From assembly GCA_022825895.1 (NCBI GenBank), contig JAJDVX010000020.1, positions 62,001 through 126,000 of the forward strand: DNA of 64,000 nt. The letters run 5' to 3'. Position 1 is the first letter of the stretch. Each line of letters starts with the position of its first letter. Below, one piece after another: positions 44,449-53,738 of the stretch. The notes below the pieces were generated by a model. It worked only from the letters and a program-made list of their open reading frames with translations. It did not search any database and was not told the origin of the DNA. A program made the position numbers and the translations under genes. This stretch comes from Chloroflexota bacterium. GTDB lineage: Bacteria; Chloroflexota; UBA11872.

Positions 44449-46050
44449 ATGTTTGGACGGCGTCCTAGCGTCACCTCGCGCCGCGGCGTAGTTGCGGCGG
44501 CACATCCTCTGGCGGCGCAAGCGGGCGCTCGCATTCTGTCCAATGGCGGCAACGCGTTTGATGCGGCCGTGGCCACTGCGGCTGCGCTCAACGTGGTCGA
44601 GCCTTACATGTCCGGGCTCGCCGGCATGGGCACGGCCATGGCCTACGTGGCCGCCGAGCGTCGCGTGTGCTGTCTTGATTTTACCCCGGCCGTGCCGCTG
44701 AAGTTTGACTCTATCGCTCGGCGTTACGACGACTTGACCCGAGGTCCGCACGGTGTAGGGCCGCCGGCCAGCCTGGCCGGATGGATGAAGCTGCTGCATA
44801 CGTACGGGACGAAGAGCACCGCCGAAGTCTTCGCCGACGCCATTGATCTCGCGCGTGGCGGCTTCCCTGTCAGCGAGGGCAACGCCCACATGATTGGCGG
44901 CCGACTGAACGACATTGCGGAGATCTTCGCCGGCTGGTCGGAGATCTTCCTGGACGACGGTGAGGAACCTGGCGCCGGCTGGATGCTGCAGCAACACGAT
45001 TTGGCCGACACGTATGAGGCCCTGGTCAGCGAGGGCCCCGACTACCTGTACCACGGTCCCCTTGGCGAGGCGCTGGTCAACGAGATCCAGGCGCTGGGCG
45101 GCGCACTGTCCATGGATGACCTGGCCGCCGTCGAGGCCCAATGGCAAGACCCGATTCAGATCGAGTACCGCGATCTGGAAGTCAACGGCGCCCCGCCGCC
45201 TTCCGAGGGCTTCCAGATGTTGATGACGCTCGGGCTCATCTCACATCTAAACGTCGGCGCTCTCGAACGCAACGGCCCGGAGCATCTGGACGCGATGATC
45301 CGTGCTATTCGGTTGTCATCTCGAGCCCGCTTCCGCCACGCCAATGCGCCAATAGAGATCGTTGAAGAAATCCTGGGAGACGAGAATCTGGATCGCCTGC
45401 GCGGCCTGCTGGACTCCCCCGAGGCCAGCAGCGGACCCACGGAGCAGATCGGAGCCGCGCCGCCGCCTGGCTCGCAGCCCGATCCCATGCTGGAGCACAC
45501 CACCTCGTTTTCCGTGATGGACGCCGACGGCAACACCGTGTGCCTGACTCAAAGCCTTGGCGCCGGCTTCGGCTCCGGCATCGTGGTCCAGGGCCATGGG
45601 GTGCTGACCAACGATCTCCTCCGATGGGGCGACCTGAACCCGCTCAGCCCGAATCACCTCTACCCCGGCGCGCCGCTCTCGTTACCAATTGCGCCCACCA
45701 TCTCGCTACGCGATGGCGAACCGGTCCTGGCACTGGGCACGCCGGGCAGCTACGGCATCTGCCAGACGCAGCCGCAGGCCCTGGTGCAGCACGTGGACTT
45801 TGGACTGGACGTGCAGGCGGCAATCGAAGCCCCGCGCATGCGGCTGATGGATGGCGACCTGGTGCTTGTCGAATCGCGTATCGATCAGAGTGTGATCGAC
45901 TCCCTTTGCGCCTGCGGCCACGGGGCGGAAGCCACCGAACCCTGGACCATGTCCGTCGGCGGCATGCAAGGCGCCAGCCGCAACCCGACTTCCGGCGCCC
46001 TCCAGGGGGGCGCCGATCCGCGGCGGGATGGCTACGCCATCGGCGTGTGA
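44449..46050 (+). CDS. Gamma-glutamyltransferase family protein
   Basis: This Ntn-hydrolase (533 residues) resembles gamma-glutamyltranspeptidases, which self-cleave before a threonine nucleophile. Visible are the N-terminal RRGVVAAAHPLAAQAG and ILSNGGNAFDAAVA, VEPYMSGLAGMG, and the cleavage-site region MLEHTTSFSVMDADGN with the second Thr as likely nucleophile, followed by GAGFGSGIVVQGHGVLTND. There is no signal peptide, so the enzyme is probably cytoplasmic or the substrate is internal; glutathione is not assured. GGAG lies about 10 bases before the ATG. It appears monocistronic. Confidence 0.92.
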   Translation: MFGRRPSVTSRRGVVAAAHPLAAQAGARILSNGGNAFDAAVATAAALNVVEPYMSGLAGMGTAMAYVAAERRVCCLDFTPAVPLKFDSIARRYDDLTRGPHGVGPPASLAGWMKLLHTYGTKSTAEVFADAIDLARGGFPVSEGNAHMIGGRLNDIAEIFAGWSEIFLDDGEEPGAGWMLQQHDLADTYEALVSEGPDYLYHGPLGEALVNEIQALGGALSMDDLAAVEAQWQDPIQIEYRDLEVNGAPPPSEGFQMLMTLGLISHLNVGALERNGPEHLDAMIRAIRLSSRARFRHANAPIEIVEEILGDENLDRLRGLLDSPEASSGPTEQIGAAPPPGSQPDPMLEHTTSFSVMDADGNTVCLTQSLGAGFGSGIVVQGHGVLTNDLLRWGDLNPLSPNHLYPGAPLSLPIAPTISLRDGEPVLALGTPGSYGICQTQPQALVQHVDFGLDVQAAIEAPRMRLMDGDLVLVESRIDQSVIDSLCACGHGAEATEPWTMSVGGMQGASRNPTSGALQGGADPRRDGYAIGV

Positions 46051-46164
46051 CCGGGAGCTTGAGGTGGTGAGGTATCGGGTCGCGTTGAACGATGCGACCT
46101 CGCGTCTGGAGTGCCATCTGGTCGCTGCTGCGCCGCGCGCAGTGACGGTAGGAGTGTTCGTCGA

Positions 46165-47427
46165 GTGCGCATAGTCCATGCGGCAGATATCCATCTGGAC
46201 ACTCCGTTTCGCCGGCACGACGCGGCGTTGCGCCAGAGGCTCCAGCACGCGGGCCGTGAAGCCTTCCGCGCTCTTGTCGACCTCACCCTCGAAGAGCGAG
46301 CGGACGCTCTGGTGATAGCCGGCGACCTCTTCGACAACGAATGGCTGACCATCGCCACCGAACGTGTTCTGACGAGCGAACTGGCCCGACTGGCTGATAC
46401 TGGCGTGACCGTGGTTTATGCCACAGGCAACCACGACCCTGGTCGTACCAACTACCGCGCCACCCACATCGCTTGGCCGTCAGCCAACTTTCACCTGCAC
46501 AGTTCACGGACAGCGCGAAGGATCCCAGTCAATCGAAGCGGCGAGCGTGTCGGTTGGATCGTGGCTGCCGGGCATCAGACGACCCATGAGTCGACCAATC
46601 TCGCGTCAACCTTCCCGCCGGCGCCGGGGCCTCAACCTGCGGTTGGGGTGTTACACGCCGACGTGGGCGGCGCGATCGGTGCGGCGGCGGACGAAGCTGG
46701 CAACGTCTACGCACCCGCCGCCCTGTCCGATTTGGATCCCGGCTACGACTACTGGGCGTTGGGACACATCCACAAGCGGCAGCGTCTCCGCGAGGACTCC
46801 CCGGCCTGGTACCCGGGCAACCTGCAAGGACGCGATTTTGGCGAAGTCGGCGCCAAAGGCGCGCTGGTCGTTGACCTCAACCCGCCCGAACCGCCACGCG
46901 TGCGCTTTCAGCCGCTCGCTCCGGTGCGCTGGGAGCGGCTGTCGGTTACCAACCTGAGTGAAGCTCGCGCCATCGGCGACGTCCACGCGGCGGTGCGAGC
47001 GGCGTTCGATGACCTACTCGAAGTCGACGAGCCCGTGCTCCCTGGCCAGGACTGGATCTTGCGAGTGGAGCTATCGGGTTCCTGCCCGCTGACGGCGGTG
47101 CTTCGAAGCGACGAGGAACGCGATGGCCTGGCCGAGTACCTGGGCGAATCCCTCGGCGCGCTGGACGTTGAGGTTCGCGATGCTGGGCTCTCTCCGCCTA
47201 TTGATCTGAGTCGCCACGTTGGCCAGCGACACGTGCTTGGCGAGGCCTTGGACCTGATTGGGCAGGCATGCCATGACAACGCGCTCCTGTCCCGCCTCGC
47301 TCCTTCGGAGTTGGCTCGTGGCGACGAGCTAGCCGACGACGGCGAGCGTCTGAAGTACCTTCGCCGGCTTGTTGAGGGACTTGACGCAGCCGCGGCGGAG
47401 CGTCTCTTGCGGAGAGACTCGGCGTGA
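46165..47427 (+). CDS. SbcD/YhaO-type DNA repair exonuclease (metallophosphoesterase)
   Basis: The 420-residue protein has the calcineurin-like metal motifs in order: HAADIHLDTPF (D-x-H), VIAGDLFDNEW (GDxxD), YATGNHDP (GNHD) and GHIHKRQRL. This is the nuclease half of Mre11/SbcD-type complexes; the pairing with a YhaN-like ATPase suggests YhaO. I chose GTG 46165 because the conserved sequence starts VRIVHAADIH; the frame opens at 46111 without conservation. The stop overlaps the next gene by GTGA. An inverted repeat (GGTCGC/GCGACC, 46078-46099) lies in the upstream gap. Confidence 0.88.
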   Translation: MRIVHAADIHLDTPFRRHDAALRQRLQHAGREAFRALVDLTLEERADALVIAGDLFDNEWLTIATERVLTSELARLADTGVTVVYATGNHDPGRTNYRATHIAWPSANFHLHSSRTARRIPVNRSGERVGWIVAAGHQTTHESTNLASTFPPAPGPQPAVGVLHADVGGAIGAAADEAGNVYAPAALSDLDPGYDYWALGHIHKRQRLREDSPAWYPGNLQGRDFGEVGAKGALVVDLNPPEPPRVRFQPLAPVRWERLSVTNLSEARAIGDVHAAVRAAFDDLLEVDEPVLPGQDWILRVELSGSCPLTAVLRSDEERDGLAEYLGESLGALDVEVRDAGLSPPIDLSRHVGQRHVLGEALDLIGQACHDNALLSRLAPSELARGDELADDGERLKYLRRLVEGLDAAAAERLLRRDSA

Positions 47428-50396
47428 GGATCGACGGATGGTCAATCGGCGCCTTTGGGCCGATTGACAAATGGACCGCGTCGGGTATGGCGGGCGACGA
47501 GGTGGTTGTGGTGCTGGGGCCCAACGAGTCCGGCAAGAGCGCCTTGTTTGAGTTCTTTGCCAGCGCCCTGTTTGGCTTTTCGCCCGCCAGGGCCGAGGCG
47601 CATCCGTACAGGCCCTGGGACGGTCGCTTTCTCGACGGCCGGCTGGACGTGGAGTTGAGCGGCGGCGAGCAGATTCGAATTGCGCGCAGGCTTACGTCAA
47701 GGCCCGAGGGCCGCATCATCCACGGACAGACTGAGGAGCGACTGGCCAATCGGCCGATTCCCGCAGTTGGCCTCATGACGCGCGACGTGTTCAAGAATGT
47801 CTACGCGTTGACCCAGGAGGAAGCGCTGGGCTTGGACGCGCGGGCCTGGCAACACGTTCAGGACCGGGTGTTAGGCGGTAGCTCGTACGACTTTCTGCGT
47901 CCATCGCGTGAAGTAGTGAGCGCGCTTGACACCGAACGTCGGCGTCTCTGGCGACCTGACCGTCGCGGCCGGCCGGCGGCTCGTGAAATCGCCGCCCAGA
48001 TCAGAAGTTTGCGGGACGGTCTTCGCGAGGCCGCTCAGCGGCGAGCGCAGATTGAAGCCGCCGACGAGCGACTCCAGGAAATCGCAGAGGAGCTTGCCGG
48101 TCACACCAGTGAGCTGCGGTGTATTGAGTTGGCCCTGGAACGAGACGCCACGCTGGCGCCGCTGGTCGGGCGAGTTGAACGCATGGAGCAGTTGACAGCT
48201 CAGGCGGACGACCTGCTGCCGGAAGGCGACTTGCCCGACGACCTCCCGGACCGTCGCGGTACTGTCATCGAGCGGCTTGACGAACTCTCGAAGGCCCGAA
48301 AGACACACCTGCGAGGAATCGAGGATTGCGAACAGGTGGTCGAGATCGACGACCCAACCAGGCGTCTTTTGGAAGCCCGCGTAGCGATTGAACGCCAGGA
48401 CCGCGAACTTGCGCTTGCTCGCGCTGATCAGGATCGAATCGACAGCATGAACGCGGAACTGCAGCGCCGCGACGGCGCCCTGCGCGAAGTCGCAGTGCGT
48501 GCCCTCGTCTCGGAGCAGGTCGATTCGACCGCAAGCGACGCGATTCTCAGTCTCTCAGTGGCCGAACTGCGTGGTCGGCTCAATAGTTCACGTGAAGCCC
48601 AACGCAGATTCGACGCCGCGTCGGAGGCGCTTCGCAGCGCCGCGGCTGAACGCCTGAATTTGGAACAGGTCGTCGAGGCTTCGGTATCGACGCACAGCCC
48701 GGCAAACCTCGACGAACGGTTGCGTGTGCTCGGCGAGGCCAAAGCAGCCCGGGAACTTGCAGCCCGTAGCCCGTCAGTGCCCGGAGGCTTCCCGGTTCCA
48801 TTGCTCGTCGCCGTTGGACTCGCGGGTATTGCGGCGCTGGCAGGAGGCTTTGTCATGGGCGGCCCGTTCGGCACGCTCCTGGCGGTATTGGGCGCAGTCA
48901 CGCTCGCTGCCGCCGTCGGTGCCATGGTGGCACGTCGGCGGTCCGTCCCGGCGAGCGGTAGCGACTGGAAAGCTCAGCTTCGTGGGCTTGGTTTCGACTC
49001 TGGAGTCGATATCGCGGAAGAGATCACACGTCTCCGGGCCGAGCGCGATGCCGCGATTCGGCGGGAGATTGCCGTCGAGCGGTTGGCAGCCTCTCAGGAC
49101 GCTGAAGCTACGGTTCGAGAAACAGCGCACACGGCGGAAGCTGAGTTTCAGGCTGCACGAACCGACTTCCTTGCGGTGATTGCCGAAGTGCCAGTGGCGC
49201 CTGTTCACCGCGAATCTCCCGACGACGGAGTGGTTCGCGATCTGGAAGAGATGCGCCAGTCGATCCAGGACACGCGGCGAATCATGAGCAATCGAGATGA
49301 GGTGGCCGAGCGACTAACGGCTTGGCGAACCGAGGTCGAACGCCTGCGCCAGACACTCGCGATCGAGTTGCCTGCCGATCCCGTCGAGGCCGCCCCAGCT
49401 ACACGGCGTGCGCTGGATGTCGCGCTGGATGCCGAGCGTGCCGCGTCTGAAGCTACGGCGGAGCTTGCCGAGTTACGCCAGCGCCTCGAGAGCTGCGATC
49501 AAGAACGCGAAGCCGCAATGCTCGAACTTGAGCAGATTGACGTCGCCCTGGCCGCTCTTGATCCCGATGGGGCCGAGCCTGCGGTGGGACTCGGCCGAAT
49601 TCGGCAGGCCTTGGAGCTCCGCGCCGAAGCCCGTCGGGTTCTGGCTGACTTGGAGCGCGACACACCCGGCTGGCGCGAGCGGATCGCGGAGGCTGAGGAG
49701 TTGGTCTCCTCCGGTGAGCCCATACGCCTCAGCGACGCCGAACGCGTCGAACATCGTCTGCGCGCGGAAGAGCTGCGCACTGCCGGACAGGATCTCGCGG
49801 CCGAAAGAGGCCAGTTGATGACCGAACGAGACCGGGTGGCCGGCGAGCCGGGACCTGCGCACATCATGGGAGCCATTCAGGCCGCCGAGGAGCAACTGGA
49901 CTTTGTGCGGCGTGAGCACGACCGGCTGGCTCTGCTGCGCCAGGTAGTCCTTATGGCCGAGCACTCGTATCGCGAGCGCTACCAGGCGCCGCTCTTGCAG
50001 GCCGCCGGCGCCCACCTGCGCCATTTCACCGGTGGGCGTTATGACTTGCTAACTGTGGATGACGCCTCGTCGGGGGACGTAAGGCTCCAGGTCCGCCGGA
50101 CCGGCGAGGACTTTCCTCAGGATGTGGACACGCCGCTGAGCCGCGGAACGATCCAACAGATTTACTTTGCGCTGCGGCTGGCGATGGTCGACCTAGTCGA
50201 AGGCGATGAACCGCTACCGATATTCCTCGACGAAATGTTCGTCAACTGGGATCCCGGACGGACTACCAGCGGCCTGGCGGCCTTGGCCAGCATGCCGGGC
50301 GACCGGCAGGTTTTCCTGTTCACCGCCGACCCGTTCTGGGCCGAGCGCGCCGTGCAGGATGTACCGGCGAAGATCGTGCGCACGCCCGCGGCCTAG
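47424..50396 (+). CDS. YhaN-type SMC-like ATPase with central membrane helix pair
   Basis: The 990-residue protein has a split ABC/SMC-type ATPase: N-terminal Walker A LGPNESGKSA (31-40) and C-terminal signature LSRGTIQQIYFALR followed by Walker B LPIFLDEMFVNWD (about 928-940). Long Arg/Glu/Ala-rich coiled coils fill the middle, interrupted at about 452-503 by two hydrophobic helices where SbcC/Rad50 has a zinc hook. AAA_27/YhaN proteins have this layout. The GTG start overlaps the YhaO-like gene; together they probably form a membrane-linked Mre11-Rad50-like DNA end-processing complex. Confidence 0.87.
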   Translation: MRIDGWSIGAFGPIDKWTASGMAGDEVVVVLGPNESGKSALFEFFASALFGFSPARAEAHPYRPWDGRFLDGRLDVELSGGEQIRIARRLTSRPEGRIIHGQTEERLANRPIPAVGLMTRDVFKNVYALTQEEALGLDARAWQHVQDRVLGGSSYDFLRPSREVVSALDTERRRLWRPDRRGRPAAREIAAQIRSLRDGLREAAQRRAQIEAADERLQEIAEELAGHTSELRCIELALERDATLAPLVGRVERMEQLTAQADDLLPEGDLPDDLPDRRGTVIERLDELSKARKTHLRGIEDCEQVVEIDDPTRRLLEARVAIERQDRELALARADQDRIDSMNAELQRRDGALREVAVRALVSEQVDSTASDAILSLSVAELRGRLNSSREAQRRFDAASEALRSAAAERLNLEQVVEASVSTHSPANLDERLRVLGEAKAARELAARSPSVPGGFPVPLLVAVGLAGIAALAGGFVMGGPFGTLLAVLGAVTLAAAVGAMVARRRSVPASGSDWKAQLRGLGFDSGVDIAEEITRLRAERDAAIRREIAVERLAASQDAEATVRETAHTAEAEFQAARTDFLAVIAEVPVAPVHRESPDDGVVRDLEEMRQSIQDTRRIMSNRDEVAERLTAWRTEVERLRQTLAIELPADPVEAAPATRRALDVALDAERAASEATAELAELRQRLESCDQEREAAMLELEQIDVALAALDPDGAEPAVGLGRIRQALELRAEARRVLADLERDTPGWRERIAEAEELVSSGEPIRLSDAERVEHRLRAEELRTAGQDLAAERGQLMTERDRVAGEPGPAHIMGAIQAAEEQLDFVRREHDRLALLRQVVLMAEHSYRERYQAPLLQAAGAHLRHFTGGRYDLLTVDDASSGDVRLQVRRTGEDFPQDVDTPLSRGTIQQIYFALRLAMVDLVEGDEPLPIFLDEMFVNWDPGRTTSGLAALASMPGDRQVFLFTADPFWAERAVQDVPAKIVRTPAA

Positions 50397-50410
50397 AGCC
50401 ACAATTCCAC

Positions 50411-50427
50411 CTCGGCGAGTAGCCGAG
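50411..50427. terminator. Possible small bidirectional terminator hairpin
   Basis: CTCGGC (50411-50416) and GCCGAG (50422-50427) form a 6-bp stem with a 5-base loop in the 51-base gap between two convergent genes. No T-run follows in either direction, so termination is only suggested by position. Confidence 0.3.
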
Positions 50428-50447
50428 CGCTGTCGGGTCTGACGTAC

Positions 50448-51506
50448 CTAGGGTGTGAAGTCGTCGTCGGCTGAGATTCGGTTTGCGAATTCGGCCAGCA
50501 ACGTGGCGGCCGCGTCGGCGTCGGCGAGCGCAACGATTTCGGACGGCGTGTGCATGTAGCGCAGCGGCACGCTGATCAGGCCCGTCGCCACGCCGGCCCG
50601 CGTGAGCTGGATCGCGTTGGCGTCAGTTCCCGTGCCGCGCCCCGCCGCTTCCATCTGAACCGGCATGTCCAGGGCCTCGGCGGCTTCGATCAGCTTTTCC
50701 ACCACGACCGGGTTGAAATTCGGCCCTCGCGAAATCGTGGGACCACCGCCCAACGTCACGTCGCCCGCCGTCTTCTTGTTGATGTTTGGATGATCCGTTG
50801 CATGGGTCACGTCAACGGCAACTGCGACCAGTGGGTTGATGCCGTACGCGCTCGTCTCGGCCCCGCGCAGCCCGATCTCTTCCTGAACCGTGGCCACGGC
50901 ATGAACCGACGCTTGCAGCTGCGCACCGTCGATTCGCCGAAGTGCCTCGGCGACTACCCAAGCGCCCACCTTGTTATCCAGGGCCCGCCCGGCCACCACG
51001 CCGTTCCGTAGGTCCTGGATACCGACGTCATAGGTGATCGGGTCGCCAATTCGTACCAGGCTCAGCGCCTCGTCTTTGTCGGCTACTGCGATATCGATCC
51101 AGATGTCCTCGACCTTGGCCGGCTTGCCACGATCGCTGACCGGCGTCAGGTGGATCGCCCGTCGCCCCGTCACGCCTGCGACAGGACCGTTTCGCGTGTG
51201 GATCACGACACGGCGGCCCGGGATGACGCCGGCGTCATGCCCTCCGATTGTGTTGAAGTAGATGAAACCCTCGCCGGTGACGTAATTGACCTGGAAGCCC
51301 AACTCGTCGCAGTGCCCGGCGAACATGACCCGCGGATTGCCATCAGGGTTGCGTGTCGCGATGACATTACCGTGCACGTCCGATCGGACGACGTCGGCGA
51401 ATCCTTCGGTGTATTCGTGGTAGACACGACGTACGGGTTGCTCGTAGCCCGACGGGCTTGGCGCCTCGACGAGGTCATTCAGGAAGCCGCGTTCCGGAGC
51501 GTTCAT
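50448..51506 (-). CDS. M42 family metalloaminopeptidase
   Basis: M42 enzymes are cytoplasmic dodecameric, two-metal aminopeptidases (or cellulase-type homologues). The 352-residue protein has EAPSPSGYEQPVR, FAGHCDELGFQV (first metal His and Asp), GRALDNKVGAWV, the catalytic VQEEIGLRGAETS and AVDVTHATD, with a final MHTPSEIV histidine. The frame extends another 74 residues upstream into fusA, but ATG 51506 gives the usual M42 start and length. It follows the EF-G-like gene by 28 bases on the same strand. Confidence 0.9.
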   Translation of the reverse strand: MNAPERGFLNDLVEAPSPSGYEQPVRRVYHEYTEGFADVVRSDVHGNVIATRNPDGNPRVMFAGHCDELGFQVNYVTGEGFIYFNTIGGHDAGVIPGRRVVIHTRNGPVAGVTGRRAIHLTPVSDRGKPAKVEDIWIDIAVADKDEALSLVRIGDPITYDVGIQDLRNGVVAGRALDNKVGAWVVAEALRRIDGAQLQASVHAVATVQEEIGLRGAETSAYGINPLVAVAVDVTHATDHPNINKKTAGDVTLGGGPTISRGPNFNPVVVEKLIEAAEALDMPVQMEAAGRGTGTDANAIQLTRAGVATGLISVPLRYMHTPSEIVALADADAAATLLAEFANRISADDDFTP

Positions 51507-51534
51507 TTGATAGGGCGTTCGGGCTGGGGCCCCT

Positions 51535-53601
51535 TTAGCCGGATTCCTCTCGCTTTCGCGCCGCCATTGCGACGATCTGTTCCTGAATGTTCGGTGGAAC
51601 TTCCTCGTAGCGTACGAACTCGCGCGTGAACCGGCCGCGGCCTTGCGTGATGGAACGCAGATCCGTCGCGTAGCGCTGAACCTCAGCCTCCGGCGCCTCG
51701 ACCTCAACGATTGAGAATCCGGGCTCACCTTCGGCCGGCGCCATGCCCAGTACGTGGCCTCGCTTCGAGCTGATGTCGCCGATCACGTCGCCTGTATTGG
51801 TGTCGGGAATCAGGATGTCGAGCTTCAGGATAGGTTCCAGGATCACTGGGTGCGCATTGGGAACGCCATCCTCGTAGGCCAGCCGCGCCGCGATGCGGAA
51901 CGACTCATCCGACGAGTCCACCGAGTGGTACTGCCCGTCAAACAGCGCCGCCTTGAGGTCCACCACGGGATATCCAGCGAGCAGCCCGCGATTGATCGTC
52001 TCGTTCAGCCCCTTTTCGACGGCCGGGATGTACTGGCGCGGGACTCGCCCGCCGACAACGCGGTCTTCGAACTCGAATCCCGAACCGCGCGCCAACGGCG
52101 AGAATTCAATGTGGACATCTCCGAATTGGCCATGCCCTCCCGACTGGCGCTTGTGACGGCCGTGCGCGTTGACGGTTCTGCGGATTGTCTCGCGGTAGGC
52201 CACCCGGGGAACGTCGGCCTGGAGACCGACACCAAACTTACGCCGTGCGCGCTCCAGGCTGATGCGCACGTGCGACTCGCCCAAACCGGCCAGAATCGTC
52301 TCGGCCGTTTCGTCGTTGCGGTAGGTCTGGAGCGATGGGTCCTCTTCTACCAGGCGAGCGAGGGCCGTTCCCATCTTGTCCAGGTCCGCTGACGTCTCCG
52401 GGGTGATTGACGCCTCAAACAGCGGGCGGGGCATGTCGAACGCCGGCAGCTCTGTCGACTGCGAGTTCGCGGTCAGCGTGTCGCCGGTCGTGACACCGTC
52501 CAGCTTGGTGACGAAGGCAATGTCGCCGGCCGACATCTGCCTGGCAGGGGTCCCATCCTTGCCGACTGCGAACTGAATGTTGGCCAGTCGTTCGGTCCGG
52601 CCGGTGCGTTGGTCCACGAGCTGCGCGTCACCGTCAATCTGGCCTGCGAACAGCCGGAACATCGAGACCTTGCCGACGAAAGGATCGGCAAGCGTCTTGA
52701 ATACCTGGGCCACAACCGGCCCGTCGATTTGTGGGGCGTTGCCGTCCAGCATGCTCTCGAGCCGCTCGGCCGGCGATGGCGCCAGCGCGGCCAGCGCCTC
52801 AATAGCCTCGCGCACGCCCTTGAGATTGGTCGCCGCGGTAAAAAGCACCGGAAAAATGTCGCCGTTCGCTATCCCGACCCGCAGCGCACGTTCGAGATCC
52901 GCGCGCTCCAATTCTTCGCCGTCCAGGTACCGCTCCAGAAGGTCGTCGTCGGTCGATGCCACGGCCTCCACCAGTTGCTCACGGGCCTCCTCAACCATGT
53001 CGACCAAATCGTCCGGAACCTCGGCAATCGACGACCCGTTTTCGGCGAAGATGCGCGCCTTGCCGTCCAGCAGGTCAACCACGCCCCGGAATTCGGAACC
53101 ATCGCCAATTGGCACCTGAATTGGAGCCACGTTGGCGCCGAAACGCTCGCGCAGATCGTCAACGACCGACTCGGTGTCGGCGTTGTCCCGGTCGACACGA
53201 CTCACGATCAGAAGGCGCGGGCGATTGAGGTCGGAAGCCAGACGCCACACGATTTCCGTTCCGACTTCTATTCCCGATGTAGCGTCGACGAGTACAGCGG
53301 CGGCATCGGCTGCATTGAGGCCCGAAATCACCTCGCCCACAAAGTCGGCATAGCCCGGCGTGTCGATGACGTTGATCTTCAATCCGTTCCACTCACAGGC
53401 GACGGCAGCCAGATTGATGGACATACCCCGCTCGTGCTCGTCCGGGTCGTAGTCGGAAATCGTGTTGTGCTCTTCGACTCGCCCGAGCCGGGACGCTTTG
53501 CCGGTGACGTAGTACAGCGCCTCGGCCAGCGAGGTCTTGCCCGCGCCGCTGTGGGCGACGAGGGCCACGTTTCGTATGTTATCGGTGTCGTATCGGTCCA
53601 T
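51535..53601 (-). CDS. Elongation factor G paralogue (EF-G2-like)
   Basis: The 688-residue translational GTPase has G1 AHSGAGKTSLAEALYY, G3 DTPGYADFVGEV, and EF-G domains II-V (GHGQFGDVHIEFSPL; AYEDGVPNAHPVILEP; SSKRGHVLGM). G4, normally NKxD, reads SRVD (IVSRVDRDN), which may weaken guanine selectivity. Sequence is that of the EF-G2 subfamily rather than the canonical str-operon FusA, and no ribosomal-protein genes are near, so the function may be specialised. A TATAAT lies 54 bases upstream. Confidence 0.9.
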   Translation of the reverse strand: MDRYDTDNIRNVALVAHSGAGKTSLAEALYYVTGKASRLGRVEEHNTISDYDPDEHERGMSINLAAVACEWNGLKINVIDTPGYADFVGEVISGLNAADAAAVLVDATSGIEVGTEIVWRLASDLNRPRLLIVSRVDRDNADTESVVDDLRERFGANVAPIQVPIGDGSEFRGVVDLLDGKARIFAENGSSIAEVPDDLVDMVEEAREQLVEAVASTDDDLLERYLDGEELERADLERALRVGIANGDIFPVLFTAATNLKGVREAIEALAALAPSPAERLESMLDGNAPQIDGPVVAQVFKTLADPFVGKVSMFRLFAGQIDGDAQLVDQRTGRTERLANIQFAVGKDGTPARQMSAGDIAFVTKLDGVTTGDTLTANSQSTELPAFDMPRPLFEASITPETSADLDKMGTALARLVEEDPSLQTYRNDETAETILAGLGESHVRISLERARRKFGVGLQADVPRVAYRETIRRTVNAHGRHKRQSGGHGQFGDVHIEFSPLARGSGFEFEDRVVGGRVPRQYIPAVEKGLNETINRGLLAGYPVVDLKAALFDGQYHSVDSSDESFRIAARLAYEDGVPNAHPVILEPILKLDILIPDTNTGDVIGDISSKRGHVLGMAPAEGEPGFSIVEVEAPEAEVQRYATDLRSITQGRGRFTREFVRYEEVPPNIQEQIVAMAARKREESG

Positions 53602-53654
53602 CGTCTCGCTTATCTGCAGCCATGCGGCGACCGGCGCCAGAGCCGCGGGCCGCC

Positions 53655-53660
53655 ATTATA
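53655..53660 (-). promoter_or_regulatory. Perfect -10 hexamer before the EF-G2-like gene
   Basis: TATAAT on the minus strand (53660-53655) lies 54 bases before the EF-G2-like ATG, in the 137-base gap divergent from proB. The -35 at 17 bases (CCAACT) is poor. For proB on the plus strand, TACAAT at 53695-53700 is a candidate -10, also without a -35. Confidence 0.45.
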
Positions 53661-53738
53661 GGCGCGAGACTATGGGGAGTTGGCGGCGCCTGACTACAAT
53701 CTGTCCGCCGATCCTCGCAGGCTAGGGAACTCTGGTTG

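Noticed and set aside
51507-51728. N-terminal extension of the M42 peptidase into the EF-G-like gene
   Set aside because: Basic, unconserved sequence overlapping another gene; ATG 51506 gives the normal family length.
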